A DNA stretch of 21,779 nucleotides from Candidatus Sabulitectum sp. (GCA_029940175.1 JAOZRM010000019.1:1-21779); one strand, 5' to 3'; shown: positions 7,948 to 15,750, counted from the stretch's first letter. The notes: generated by a model from the sequence alone, not told the origin. Program-made: numbers and translations.

Positions 7948-9800
7948 TGGGCACTGAAGTTAGAAAAATTCTCGCTGTAGCATCAATGAGAGACGGTAAG
8001 GTTATTACGAAACTCCTTCCAGGGGATAAAGAGATCACCCTTGGATCCGGATACAACAACAACCTCTCCGTGGAAGCTCCTGGAGTACCGGATTCTCTGG
8101 TGTTTTTAAAACGGGGAGCTGATAAGGATACCTGGGAACTCAGAATATCGGATTCCATGGATGCGCAGATTACGTCATCAAATGGTTCCAAATTGCGATT
8201 TAGCGATCTTAAAGGCCTAGGTATTTACAGCACTGACGAGGATGGTAACTATCTCCTAAAGGTAAATTACGGAGATCAGGGCGTAATAAATGCAGGTCCG
8301 TTCCTGATTCATTTTGGCTTTATTGATCCTCCCAAGGTTTCTCAGAAGAAACCTGAACCAAAGATTAAACCTGTAGTTAAAAAGGAAGTTCCGGTTGAAG
8401 CTCCAGACAAGAGGATGCTCAAGCTGAACATTGAGGATGCAGCTGGTCGTCGAGAAATTTTCCCGAATGCCGGTATCATGACAATTGGCAAGGCGGATTA
8501 CAATACTGTTTCCGTCAATGTTGGCAACCTACCCAGAATTCACACTCTTCTTGAACCGGAGTCGGGCAACAAGTACATTCTCAGGTTACTTCCAGAAATT
8601 AAGGGCGGAGTCGAGGTAAAGGGTAGCGTAATACCATTTTCTACCCTGATTGAAAGGAATCTTCTTAAGCAGGAGAAACCTGGAGACCCGTATATCTGGA
8701 TTTTTGACAGAAATGTATCCGGTGTATTCACATTTGCCGGCACAGAAGTTTTTTTCAGTTTTGCAGAACCGCCTGCTGAAGTACTGAAACCCAAGCCAAA
8801 GCCGGTAGTACCAAGGGTTAAAGCCAAACCTGCGATTTATGACTGGAAGATCTTTGCCGCCAGACCTCACGAAAGACTTGCTTTCCATGAGGAGAAAAGT
8901 GAGAACAGCAGGTTCAAGATCCTGCTTGGTATCGGTCTTGCTGCTGCGCTTCTTATGGGTGCTGTTACCGACAGACTAATTCTGGTTGTAAAGGAATCCA
9001 AGACCCAGATGCTGAGAAGTGCCCCAAGCGCCAGAGTTGCTCAGTTATCTGAAACTCCACCTGCGGCTGAAGCTGGCATGGGAGAAGAGATTATCAGTGA
9101 TATGCCCGTAGCGGAAGTGGCAACTTCCGGTGGAGCAACTGGTGGTGGTTCTGATGCACCCGCCGGTGGTGGTGCTGCTCAAGGAGCTGATGCTGCAAGT
9201 GATGTTCTCAGCAGTATTGGATTTGCCGCTTATGGAACCGGAGCTGCCGGTGGCGGAGCCGGATTTGTTGGAGATCTTCAAAGTGCAGCTTCTTCAGGTA
9301 CTGGTCTTGCATCAGGACAAAGCGGTCAAGCTCTTATAGCAGGTGCAGGTGGTGGCGGTTCCGGAGGACTTGCAGGTCTGGCCGGCGGCGGCGGCGGCGT
9401 AGTTTCTACTGCGGGCACAGTCAGCTCCAGTGATATGCAGGCAGCTCATCAGGCGGCTCAAGTTTCCTTCAGTGCCAGTGCATCCGGTGAGGCCATTGAT
9501 CTGGGCTACAGAAACATGACCGATATCAGACGTAAGATCAATGTTATCAAGATGCGCGTTCAGACTGCATATGAAAGCTTACTCCGAAGTAATCCAGGTG
9601 CATCCGGTACAATAACAATTAGTTTTTCTATCACCCCCGGTGGTTCAGTTACCGGAGTATCTGTCAGTTGTCCAGGTGGCCTTGCCAGTTTGCAGGGAAC
9701 GGTTACAGCAGCGGTCAATTCTCTTAATTTTGGCCCGGCTCCCGAGCAAACAGGCAATCTTCCCGTGACAGTACCGTTCAGTCTGGTACCACCGCAGTAG
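7947..9800 (+). CDS. TonB-like AgmX/PglI-type energy transducer with tandem FHA-like cytoplasmic domains
   Basis: This 617-residue protein has an unusual order. Two beta-sandwich regions (about 1-128 and 155-275) resemble FHA domains, with TLGSGYNNNLSV and MTIGKADYNTVSV at the first loop. The Arg and Ser of the phosphothreonine site are not conserved. A Lys/Pro linker (275-297) follows, then one membrane helix (about 323-348), a long Gly/Ala/Ser-rich linker (about 390-490) and a C-terminal domain (about 520-615). That last domain has the helix, the pattern of strands and the TISFSITPGGSVTGVSV segment of the AgmX/PglI (TonB-like) family. In GltJ/AgmX of Myxococcus a cytoplasmic region, membrane span and periplasmic TonB-like domains are likewise combined. 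The likely role is to transmit motor movement from the inner membrane to outer-membrane partners, under control of a cytoplasmic signal. It is the last gene of the operon, before a terminator. Confidence 0.82.
   Translation: MGTEVRKILAVASMRDGKVITKLLPGDKEITLGSGYNNNLSVEAPGVPDSLVFLKRGADKDTWELRISDSMDAQITSSNGSKLRFSDLKGLGIYSTDEDGNYLLKVNYGDQGVINAGPFLIHFGFIDPPKVSQKKPEPKIKPVVKKEVPVEAPDKRMLKLNIEDAAGRREIFPNAGIMTIGKADYNTVSVNVGNLPRIHTLLEPESGNKYILRLLPEIKGGVEVKGSVIPFSTLIERNLLKQEKPGDPYIWIFDRNVSGVFTFAGTEVFFSFAEPPAEVLKPKPKPVVPRVKAKPAIYDWKIFAARPHERLAFHEEKSENSRFKILLGIGLAAALLMGAVTDRLILVVKESKTQMLRSAPSARVAQLSETPPAAEAGMGEEIISDMPVAEVATSGGATGGGSDAPAGGGAAQGADAASDVLSSIGFAAYGTGAAGGGAGFVGDLQSAASSGTGLASGQSGQALIAGAGGGGSGGLAGLAGGGGGVVSTAGTVSSSDMQAAHQAAQVSFSASASGEAIDLGYRNMTDIRRKINVIKMRVQTAYESLLRSNPGASGTITISFSITPGGSVTGVSVSCPGGLASLQGTVTAAVNSLNFGPAPEQTGNLPVTVPFSLVPPQ
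9384..9398 (+). repeat. (GGC)n trinucleotide run
   Basis: About five GGC units encode a run of Gly (residues about 480-484) in the flexible linker of the TonB-like protein. Slippage here would change linker length by whole residues without shifting the frame. Confidence 0.6.
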
Positions 9801-9821
9801 GTTAGAGAAAATTTAAGAAGA

Positions 9822-9844
9822 ACGGGGGGCTTTAGGCTCCCCGT
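9822..9844 (+). terminator. intrinsic-type terminator of the motor operon
   Basis: ACGGGGGGC pairs with GCTCCCCGT (9 bp including one G-T wobble) around the loop TTTAG, 21 bases after the stop of the TonB-like gene. The following tail (ATTAATTTG) is only moderately T-rich, so termination may be partial and the lipoprotein gene downstream may receive some readthrough. Confidence 0.7.
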
Positions 9845-9867
9845 ATTAATTTGAGACAGGAGCACGG

Positions 9868-10980
9868 ATGATTAGGCTGTTTGCATTTGCTTTCCTCATC
9901 CTGGGAGTTGCCTGCAAAGGTGAACAAGCGGGAACCAGCCAGCAGACTCAAAATGAATCAGATATCAGATTGCTTGAAGTAGCTGAAGTCATCGGTGTGG
10001 ATGCAGGGGCCCCGGAGTTTGTTTTTGGTGAAATCCAGGCTATAGGACACAATTCCTCAGGAGAGGTAACGGTACTGGACAGAATCTCTGCCAATATCAG
10101 GTTTTACTCCCGGTCAGGTGAGCATCTGAGAACTGTATCACAGCGTGGAGAAGGCCCCGGCGAACTGATTAATCCACTTGCAATGTGTCTCTGGCCCCAG
10201 GGAAGGATCAGTGTTCTTGACCCAATGAGAGGGGGATTTTTCGGTTTTTCGAATTCAGGTACATATCTCGGGATAGAACTGGAAATTTCTCGCAGTGCCC
10301 ATTTGAATACTGTTACCGTCAGTGACAGTGAGTTCGTGGCAGTTAAGAACAGGTTAAGTTTTGAAGGTGAGGCCGGAACCATTACGATCTTTATCGGACT
10401 TTTTCCATTTACCTCAGAACCATCAGTTACGTATTGGGAAAAGGAGTTGCCTTTCGACTTGATGGATGTGGGAGATATGTTCCTGGAACATTACCTGTAT
10501 ACAAGCTGGACTGCTGATCAGAACAATGGAAACGTCTACATTTCTCTTTTCAACGAAACAGATTATGAAATACAATGTTTCACTAAATCCGGTAACTTAT
10601 ACAACACCATCACAATGGATCTAGAGCCGGTAGAGAAGACTGAAGCAGAGATTCTCGGGGAAATTGATCATGTAATAGCTTTGCTTACTGCTCTGGAGGG
10701 AGGGGAACCACAGTTCAATATCGAATGCGATCCTTTTCCTTACAGATTACCTGTTGCAGAGCTTTGTGTTGATCCGGAGGGCAATGTATGGGCAAGACGG
10801 GGTACAACAGAAGAACCATTCTTTGACATCTGGACTCCCGAAGGATATCTGGTAGGGCAGGCTGTTCTAAACGGAGTTGGCTCAGAGAGTCGCTCATGGA
10901 ATTTTACCATTGATGCAGGTGGTATTCTTGCTTATGACGAGAATCCTGTATTATTCCAGCGAATCTATATCATCGAATAG
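9868..10980 (+). CDS. lipoprotein, six-bladed beta-propeller type
   Basis: This 370-residue protein has a lipoprotein signal peptide (MIRLFAFAFLILGVAC, acylated at Cys16). A Ser/Thr/Gln-rich spacer follows, then a body of repeated beta-sheet blades. Blade-like segments such as AIGHNSSGEVTVLDR, IRFYSRSGEHLRTV and LCVDPEGNVWARRG fit the NHL-like six-bladed propeller family (DUF5128-like) common in Bacteroidota and other FCB bacteria. Within the first blade, the RGEGPGEL motif is typical of that family. These proteins are envelope-anchored and generally of unknown ligand. CAGGAG (9857-9862) is the ribosome binding site. The gene lies just past the operon terminator and could be expressed with the operon by readthrough or from its own promoter, which I could not identify. 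Confidence 0.8.
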   Translation: MIRLFAFAFLILGVACKGEQAGTSQQTQNESDIRLLEVAEVIGVDAGAPEFVFGEIQAIGHNSSGEVTVLDRISANIRFYSRSGEHLRTVSQRGEGPGELINPLAMCLWPQGRISVLDPMRGGFFGFSNSGTYLGIELEISRSAHLNTVTVSDSEFVAVKNRLSFEGEAGTITIFIGLFPFTSEPSVTYWEKELPFDLMDVGDMFLEHYLYTSWTADQNNGNVYISLFNETDYEIQCFTKSGNLYNTITMDLEPVEKTEAEILGEIDHVIALLTALEGGEPQFNIECDPFPYRLPVAELCVDPEGNVWARRGTTEEPFFDIWTPEGYLVGQAVLNGVGSESRSWNFTIDAGGILAYDENPVLFQRIYIIE

Positions 10981-11027
10981 ATCTATCACATGAATCAAAT
11001 CAAATCCAGCATCTGATGGTTAAAGAA

Positions 11028-11053
11028 AGAGCCGCAGTTTTATCTGCGGCTCT
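11028..11053 (-). terminator. intrinsic terminator of groES-groEL
   Basis: A perfect 10-bp stem, AGAGCCGCAG / CTGCGGCTCT with a 6-base loop, lies 22 bases beyond the groEL stop. Read on the minus strand it is followed by CTTTCTTTAACC, a T-rich tail. On the plus strand the tail is not T-rich, so it best serves groEL, though it may also block transcription from the lipoprotein gene that converges on it. Confidence 0.8.
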
Positions 11054-11075
11054 GTGGTATCTATAGAGAAAGAGA

Positions 11076-12710
11076 CTAGTACATTCCGCCCATTCCGCCC
11101 ATTCCAGCATCTCCACCAGGCATTGCTTTCTCTGCCTCGGGGATCTCGATGATCACAGCTTCTGTGGTCAGAAGAAGTCCGGCGATTGAGCTTGCGTTCT
11201 GAAGAGCAGTTCTTGTAACCTTTGTAGGGTCAACAATACCAGCCTTGAACAGGTCAACATACTCTCCGGTTGCAATGTTCAAACCTTCTACCTCATTCAT
11301 GCCGCGAACCTTCTCCACAACAATTGCACCCTCCATGCCGGCATTGTATACCAGCTGGCGAAGAGGTGCAGAAAGTGAACGGAGAATAATCTCTGCTCCA
11401 ACTTTTTCGTCGCCATCAAGCTCAAGAGCCTCAACTGCTTTTTCGCAACGGATAAGAGCTGTTCCTCCTCCGGGGACGATTCCTTCTTCAACAGCAGCGC
11501 GTGTGGCGTGAAGAGCATCTTCCACTCTTGCTTTTTTCTCTTTCATCTCGGTCTCAGTGGCTGCGCCAACATTAATTCTGGCAACTCCACCTGCGAGCTT
11601 GGCAAGTCTTTCCTGAAGCTTCTCACGATCGTAGTCGCTTGTGGTGTCTTCTATCTGACGGCGGATCTGTCCTACGCGACCTTTGATATCCTCAGTGATT
11701 CCGCTACCCTCGATGATTGTTGTGTTGTCCTTGTCGATCTTAACAACACCACAGGATCCAAGGTCTTCCATGGTAACGTTCTCAAGTTTGATGCCAAGGT
11801 CCTCAGTAACAGAGCGTCCTCCGGTAAGTATTGCAAGATCTTCAAGCATAGCCTTGCGACGATCGCCGTATCCTGGAGCCTTTACTGCAGCTATCTGAAG
11901 CATTCCGCGGACCTTGTTCACTACCAGTGTTGCAAGTGCTTCACCCTCGATGTCCTCTGCTATGATAAGCAGTGGACGACCTTGCTGGGCCACTTTTTCA
12001 AGAATAGGAAGAAGGTCTTTAACGTTGCTGATCTTCTTCTCATAAATAAGGATAAATGGTTTTTCGAGAAGAACTTCCATTGCCTCCGGATCGGTTACAA
12101 AGTAGGGACTGAGGTATCCGCGATCAAACTGCATTCCCTCAACCACATCGAGAGTAGTGTCCATGGACTTGGCTTCCTCAACACTGATGGTGCCATCCTT
12201 GCCAACTTTTTCCATGGCATCACCGATGATGACTCCGATCTCGCTGTCATTGTTGGCACTGATTGTGGCAACCTGCTGGATCTCTTCTTTGCCGCGAACT
12301 TCTTTGCTGAGTTTTCTCAGTTCCTCAGTAACAGTATTCACTGCCTTGTCTACTCCGCGCTTAAGAGCCATTGGACTTGCTCCGGCGGTGACATTCCTGA
12401 AGCCTTCACGGTAGATGGCTTCAGCAAGAAGAGTTGCTGTTGTGGTTCCGTCACCGGCAACATCACTTGTCTTGCTGGCAACTTCACGAATGAGCTGGGC
12501 CCCGATGTTCTCGAACTTGTCTGGAAGTTCGATCTCCTTTGCCACAGTTACACCATCTTTGGTGATGGTAGGGCTGCCCCACTTTTTCTCTATAAGAACA
12601 TTACGACCCTTGGGTCCAAGTGTGATCTTAACAGCTTTTGAAAGTTGCTCCACACCTGAAAGGATGGCATGTCTGGCATCCTGATTGAATTTCAGTTCCT
12701 TACCTGGCAT
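11076..12710 (-). CDS. groL: chaperonin GroEL (Hsp60)
   Basis: This full-length 544-residue chaperonin is the subunit of the double-ring ATP-driven folding chamber that works with GroES. The start MPGKELKFNQDARHAIL, the nucleotide-binding GDGTTTATLLA (with the catalytic Asp), the hinge and apical domains, GIVPGGGTALI and the Gly-Met-rich tail ending GGMGGMY are all as in group I chaperonins. ATG 12710 has AAGGAG upstream. It lies 13 bases after groES on the same strand. No unusual residue or length change is seen. Confidence 0.98.
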   Translation of the reverse strand: MPGKELKFNQDARHAILSGVEQLSKAVKITLGPKGRNVLIEKKWGSPTITKDGVTVAKEIELPDKFENIGAQLIREVASKTSDVAGDGTTTATLLAEAIYREGFRNVTAGASPMALKRGVDKAVNTVTEELRKLSKEVRGKEEIQQVATISANNDSEIGVIIGDAMEKVGKDGTISVEEAKSMDTTLDVVEGMQFDRGYLSPYFVTDPEAMEVLLEKPFILIYEKKISNVKDLLPILEKVAQQGRPLLIIAEDIEGEALATLVVNKVRGMLQIAAVKAPGYGDRRKAMLEDLAILTGGRSVTEDLGIKLENVTMEDLGSCGVVKIDKDNTTIIEGSGITEDIKGRVGQIRRQIEDTTSDYDREKLQERLAKLAGGVARINVGAATETEMKEKKARVEDALHATRAAVEEGIVPGGGTALIRCEKAVEALELDGDEKVGAEIILRSLSAPLRQLVYNAGMEGAIVVEKVRGMNEVEGLNIATGEYVDLFKAGIVDPTKVTRTALQNASSIAGLLLTTEAVIIEIPEAEKAMPGGDAGMGGMGGMY

Positions 12711-12723
12711 ATCTGATTTCTCC

Positions 12724-13023
12724 TTAATTTTCTATGACGGCAAGTATGTCATCCTCGCGGATGATAACAAGATCTTCGCCGTTTACTTTAACCTCAGTGC
12801 CACTGTACTTTCCTATGAGAATCTTATCTCCCTCTTTAACAACCGGAGCAATAAATTCTCCAGAGTCACTGCGCTTGCCCTGACCCACGGCAACAATGGT
12901 TCCCTCAAGGGGTTTTTCTTTGGCTGTATCTGGAATGACTATCCCACCCATTATTACTTCTTTGGCCTCTTCACGACGGACGATGATCCTGTCGAAGAGT
13001 GGTCTAACTTTCAGTTCTGCCAC
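12724..13023 (-). CDS. groS: co-chaperonin GroES (Hsp10)
   Basis: This 99-residue protein forms the heptameric lid of the GroEL chamber. The start VRPLFDRIIVRREEA, the mobile loop with the hydrophobic GGIVIPDTAKEKPLEG, and the ending GEDLVIIREDDILAVIE are standard for the family. The start codon is GTG at 13023, supported by AAAGGAG upstream and by the family's usual N-terminus. It is the first gene of the groES-groEL operon. A candidate promoter and inverted repeat lie upstream. Confidence 0.97.
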   Translation of the reverse strand: MAELKVRPLFDRIIVRREEAKEVIMGGIVIPDTAKEKPLEGTIVAVGQGKRSDSGEFIAPVVKEGDKILIGKYSGTEVKVNGEDLVIIREDDILAVIEN

Positions 13024-13076
13024 TTTTGATCTCCTTTCAAAGAGAAATTTCTGGCATTGTTAACTACCTTTTTGTC

Positions 13077-13106
13077 ACTATCTGTCCGATGAATATGGTG
13101 AAGCAA
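13077..13106 (-). promoter_or_regulatory. possible groES promoter
   Basis: On the minus strand, TTGCTT (13106-13101), 18 bases of spacer and GATAGT (13082-13077) make a weak sigma70-like promoter. Transcription would start about 47 bases before the groES GTG. The inverted repeat at 13109-13131 lies directly upstream of the -35. Confidence 0.3.
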
Positions 13107-13108
13107 AG

Positions 13109-13131
13109 AGTGTGCCAGAGAAAAGCACACT
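13109..13131. promoter_or_regulatory. inverted repeat upstream of groES, CIRCE-like geometry
   Basis: AGTGTGC, nine bases, GCACACT: two perfect 7-bp arms with a 9-bp spacer, 85 bp upstream of groES. The HrcA operator CIRCE also has a 9-bp spacer (9-bp arms, TTAGCACTC and GAGTGCTAA), but these arms differ. A heat-shock repressor site is inferred from place and spacing. It could serve hutH on the other side, or neither. Confidence 0.4.
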
Positions 13132-13311
13132 TACAGACGACTCTACAAAATGTTGCGGTACAGATACAAGAGGGCTGACAGTTCTACGGCTGGATCGGTG
13201 AGTTAAAGCGATTGTTACTGGTATGTGCCAGTTTGACGCATGGAGAAAGTAATAGCTTGTTTGATATATTCCCTGCTCAATGTAATCTTGTTTAAAGCCA
13301 TGGAGGTAGTA

Positions 13312-14808
13312 ATGTCTTCGAGAGTTATCATAAATTGTGATGGAGCCAGTCTTGAACAGGTAAGACAGGTAGTGGAAGGTGCATCTTTTGATCTAAGTGA
13401 TGAGGCAGTAGCTGCTATTACAGAAGCTCGATCAAAGATAAATGATCTTCTCCAGTCCGGGAAGCCGATCTATGGAGTGAACACAGGATTCGGCCGACTG
13501 GCGAGCACTGTAGTTCCCGGAGATGAACTCGGTCTTCTTCAGAGAAACCTTCTCTTGAGTCATGCCTGCAGTACTGGAGCCTTGTTCCCATCATCTGTTG
13601 TGCGAATAATGATTTTTCTCAGAGTTGCTTCACTTGCCAGAGGAAGAAGCGGTATCCGTCTGGAAACAGTCAATGCCCTTATCAAGCTTGGTAACAGCTC
13701 CTTTATTCCTGCTGTACCTTCACAGGGATCGCTTGGGGCCTCAGGTGACCTTGCACCACTCTCCCACATGTGTCTTCCTATCCTGGGAGAGGGAGAATGT
13801 GTTGATCAGGACGGATTGATCGTGTCCGGGGCAGAGGCTCTTGAGGAGATAGGGATCGCACCGGTTAAGCTTGCGGCAAAGGAGGGGCTTGCACTCATTA
13901 ATGGAACACAGGCAATGACCGCTTTGATGTGTTCTGCGGTTCTCGATTCACAGAACTTGATGAATGCTGCTGATGCCACAGCAGCAATTACTCTTGAAGC
14001 ACTGCTGGGTACTGATTCGGCACTGGATCCTGAGCTCATAGGTCTCAGGCCGCATCCCGGAGCATTAGAGTCTGCAGAGTTTATCAGGAAGCATCTTGAA
14101 GGCTCCGAAATTCTTCACAGTCATCCCTCTTGCGGTAAGGTACAGGATGCTTATTCCCTCAGGTGTACACCCCAGGTTCATGGAGCATCAAGAGATGCAT
14201 TGAAGTACATAGAAACCACTCTTGAGAGAGAATTGAAAGCCGTTACAGATAATCCTCTTCTAATGGAGGATGGCAGAGCTGTCAGTGGCGGCAACTTTCA
14301 CGGGCAGCCAGTTGCTCTGGCGGCAGATCATTTGAAGATTGCAGTAGCAGAGCTTGCAAATATTTCCGAAAGAAGAACCGAGAGGCTGCTTAATCCGGAT
14401 TTAAGCGGGTTGCCTGCGTTTCTTTCTCCAGCTCCCGGGACTAACTCAGGGTTGATGATAGCCCAGTATACGTCAGCTTCACTGGTGAGTGAGAACAAGG
14501 TTCTTGCACATCCGGCAAGCGTAGACAGTATCTCAGTTAGTGGTTGTCAGGAGGATCATGTAAGTATGGGTACTACTTCCGCAAGACAGGCTGTAGAAAT
14601 AGTCAGGAACAGCTGTCATGTGCTTGCCACAGAGCTTGTTGCTGCAGTTCAGGCGCACAGGTTACTGGATCGTGGAGTTATGGGAAATGGTACACAGAAA
14701 ACCTTTGATCTGGTTTCTGATGTGTTTCCTCCACTTGATAAGGATAGGCAGTTTGTAGGAGATATTGAGGCTGTTGCATGCTTGATCCGAGAGGGAGGTT
14801 TCCGCTGA
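13312..14808 (+). CDS. hutH: histidine ammonia-lyase (histidase)
   Basis: This 498-residue enzyme deaminates L-histidine to urocanate and ammonia, the first step of histidine breakdown, in the cytoplasm. The electrophilic MIO cofactor forms from Ala143-Ser144-Gly145 within GSLGASGDLAPLSH. YGVNTGFG with Tyr54, NGTQAM, SGGNFHGQP and QEDHVSMG are the other active-site motifs, and the length is normal. I chose ATG 13312 because GGAGGT (13302-13307) precedes it and the protein then starts at the family's usual place. No hutU, hutI or hutG is in the window, so the rest of the pathway must be elsewhere or absent. No terminator separates it from the thi4 riboswitch 20 bases downstream. Tyrosine or phenylalanine lyases share the fold, but these motifs fit HutH best. 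Confidence 0.93.
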   Translation: MSSRVIINCDGASLEQVRQVVEGASFDLSDEAVAAITEARSKINDLLQSGKPIYGVNTGFGRLASTVVPGDELGLLQRNLLLSHACSTGALFPSSVVRIMIFLRVASLARGRSGIRLETVNALIKLGNSSFIPAVPSQGSLGASGDLAPLSHMCLPILGEGECVDQDGLIVSGAEALEEIGIAPVKLAAKEGLALINGTQAMTALMCSAVLDSQNLMNAADATAAITLEALLGTDSALDPELIGLRPHPGALESAEFIRKHLEGSEILHSHPSCGKVQDAYSLRCTPQVHGASRDALKYIETTLERELKAVTDNPLLMEDGRAVSGGNFHGQPVALAADHLKIAVAELANISERRTERLLNPDLSGLPAFLSPAPGTNSGLMIAQYTSASLVSENKVLAHPASVDSISVSGCQEDHVSMGTTSARQAVEIVRNSCHVLATELVAAVQAHRLLDRGVMGNGTQKTFDLVSDVFPPLDKDRQFVGDIEAVACLIREGGFR

Positions 14809-14828
14809 TAAAGAACTGACCAGTTTGT

Positions 14829-14914
14829 AAACATCGGGGTGCTGTTGTTTCAACGGCTGAGAACAAACCCGTATAACCTGATCCGGATAATGCCGGCGTA
14901 GGGAATGGTATGAG
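14829..14914 (+). ncRNA. TPP riboswitch (THI element)
   Basis: The conserved THI-box blocks appear in order: CGGGGTGC (14835-14842), a short P3 hairpin GTTG/CAAC, GGCTGAGA (14855-14862), ACCTGATCCGGATAATGCCG and CGTAGGGAA. CTGAGA binds the pyrimidine and the second arm the pyrophosphate of thiamine pyrophosphate. The closing P1 helix is short. It lies upstream of the thi4-like gene, whose ribosome binding site is about 40 bases past the aptamer. I see no terminator hairpin with a T-run, so control may act on translation initiation or by an unclear mechanism. Confidence 0.95.
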
Positions 14915-14965
14915 AGTCATCTGTTCAACTGCAAATCGGCTTACCGGATCACATGAGGAGAGAAC

Positions 14966-15745
14966 ATGGAATCTGTGGTAAGCTCGGAAATTATCAACTC
15001 TTTTTTTCAGAAGCTGAATGACAGTCTGAAAGCGGATGTGGCTGTTGTTGGTGGCGGTCCTTCGGGGTTGCTTGCTGCTGCTGTAATAGCAGAGAAGGGC
15101 TATTCCGTCAATTTGTATGAGAGAAATCTGGCTCCCGGAGGCGGTATGTGGGGAGGAGCCATGATGTTCAACAGTATTCTTATTGAGGAGAATGTTTCCT
15201 CAATCGCCAGAGAATCAAGAATCAATCTTTCTCCAGGCGAACATGGGAATTTTGTTGTTGATTCCGTCCAGGCAACTGCTGCTCTTATCAACAGAGCATG
15301 CTGCTCCGGGGTAAGGATATTTAACTGTATCACTGTTGATGATTTAACTTTCAACAGGAACGAAGAAGTCAACGGTGTTGTTATCAACTGGTCTCCAGTT
15401 CTGCAGAAGGGGATGATGGTAGACCCTCTGATGACAGGGGCGGAAGCAGTTCTTGATGCTACCGGTCATCCAGCAGAGATTGCTGCACAGCTGGTTCGAA
15501 AGAATGGTGTCGAGTTATCAACTCCATCCGGTGGAGTGATTGGCGAGAGAAGCTTGAACGTTGAGCTGGGAGAGCAGAACACAGTAGAGTTCACCGGAGA
15601 AATCTATCCCGGTCTTTTTGTCAGTGGAATGAGTGCCTGTGCTGTGGCTGGTGGTTACAGGATGGGACCCATTTTTGGAGGAATGCTTCGGTCCGGAAGC
15701 AAGGTTGCCGGTGAAATAATCAAGAGAATAGAGAGAATCCGGTAG
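14966..15745 (+). CDS. thi4: Thi4-family thiazole synthase (thiamine biosynthesis), Met at the Cys/His donor position
   Basis: This 259-residue enzyme belongs to the Thi4 family, which builds the ADP-thiazole part of thiamine from NAD and glycine. Residues 23-55 form the dinucleotide-binding Rossmann start (VAVVGGGPSGLLAA, Glu52 at the end of the second strand). APGGGMWGGAMMF and YRMGPIFGGMLRSG are family signatures. In yeast the sulfur donor is a Cys just before a conserved Asp-Pro; in methanogen enzymes that position is His (LHVDP). Here it reads GMMVDPL, so Met151 occupies it. The enzyme would then be neither the suicidal Cys type nor the His type and must use sulfide or another donor. The TPP riboswitch upstream supports the thiamine role. 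The RBS is GAGGAGAG before ATG 14966. The gene converges on fmdB with 5 bases between. Confidence 0.9.
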   Translation: MESVVSSEIINSFFQKLNDSLKADVAVVGGGPSGLLAAAVIAEKGYSVNLYERNLAPGGGMWGGAMMFNSILIEENVSSIARESRINLSPGEHGNFVVDSVQATAALINRACCSGVRIFNCITVDDLTFNRNEEVNGVVINWSPVLQKGMMVDPLMTGAEAVLDATGHPAEIAAQLVRKNGVELSTPSGGVIGERSLNVELGEQNTVEFTGEIYPGLFVSGMSACAVAGGYRMGPIFGGMLRSGSKVAGEIIKRIERIR

Positions 15746-15750
15746 TAGTT

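Larger units (their letters stand above)
13024..13311. other. 288-bp divergent intergenic region between groES and hutH
   Basis: It contains a candidate groES promoter and a CIRCE-like inverted repeat (13109-13131), reported separately. A small hairpin (ACTGGT/GCCAGT, 13217-13232) lies on the hutH side. An in-frame ATG at 13240 could extend HutH by 24 residues, but it has no ribosome binding site and the added segment is hydrophobic and unlike the family's N-terminus. I see no convincing hutH promoter and no other gene. Confidence 0.5.

Noticed and set aside
11508..12641. Long 377-codon open frame opposite groEL
   Set aside because: It lies wholly antisense to a highly conserved groEL gene, its translation is Cys/Ser/Phe-rich without family features, and it follows from groEL's codon bias.
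13240..13311. Upstream ATG extending HutH by 24 residues
   Set aside because: No ribosome binding site before 13240; the added segment is hydrophobic and unlike HutH proteins, while GGAGGT precedes the ATG at 13312.
13024..13311. Hidden RNA gene or CRISPR in the groES-hutH gap
   Set aside because: Only one 23-bp inverted repeat and a small hairpin are present; there are no direct repeats or conserved RNA motifs.
14782..14812. TTGATC ... GATAAA as a promoter for the thi4 riboswitch
   Set aside because: The spacer is 19 bases and the -10 match is poor; not enough to call a promoter inside the hutH end.
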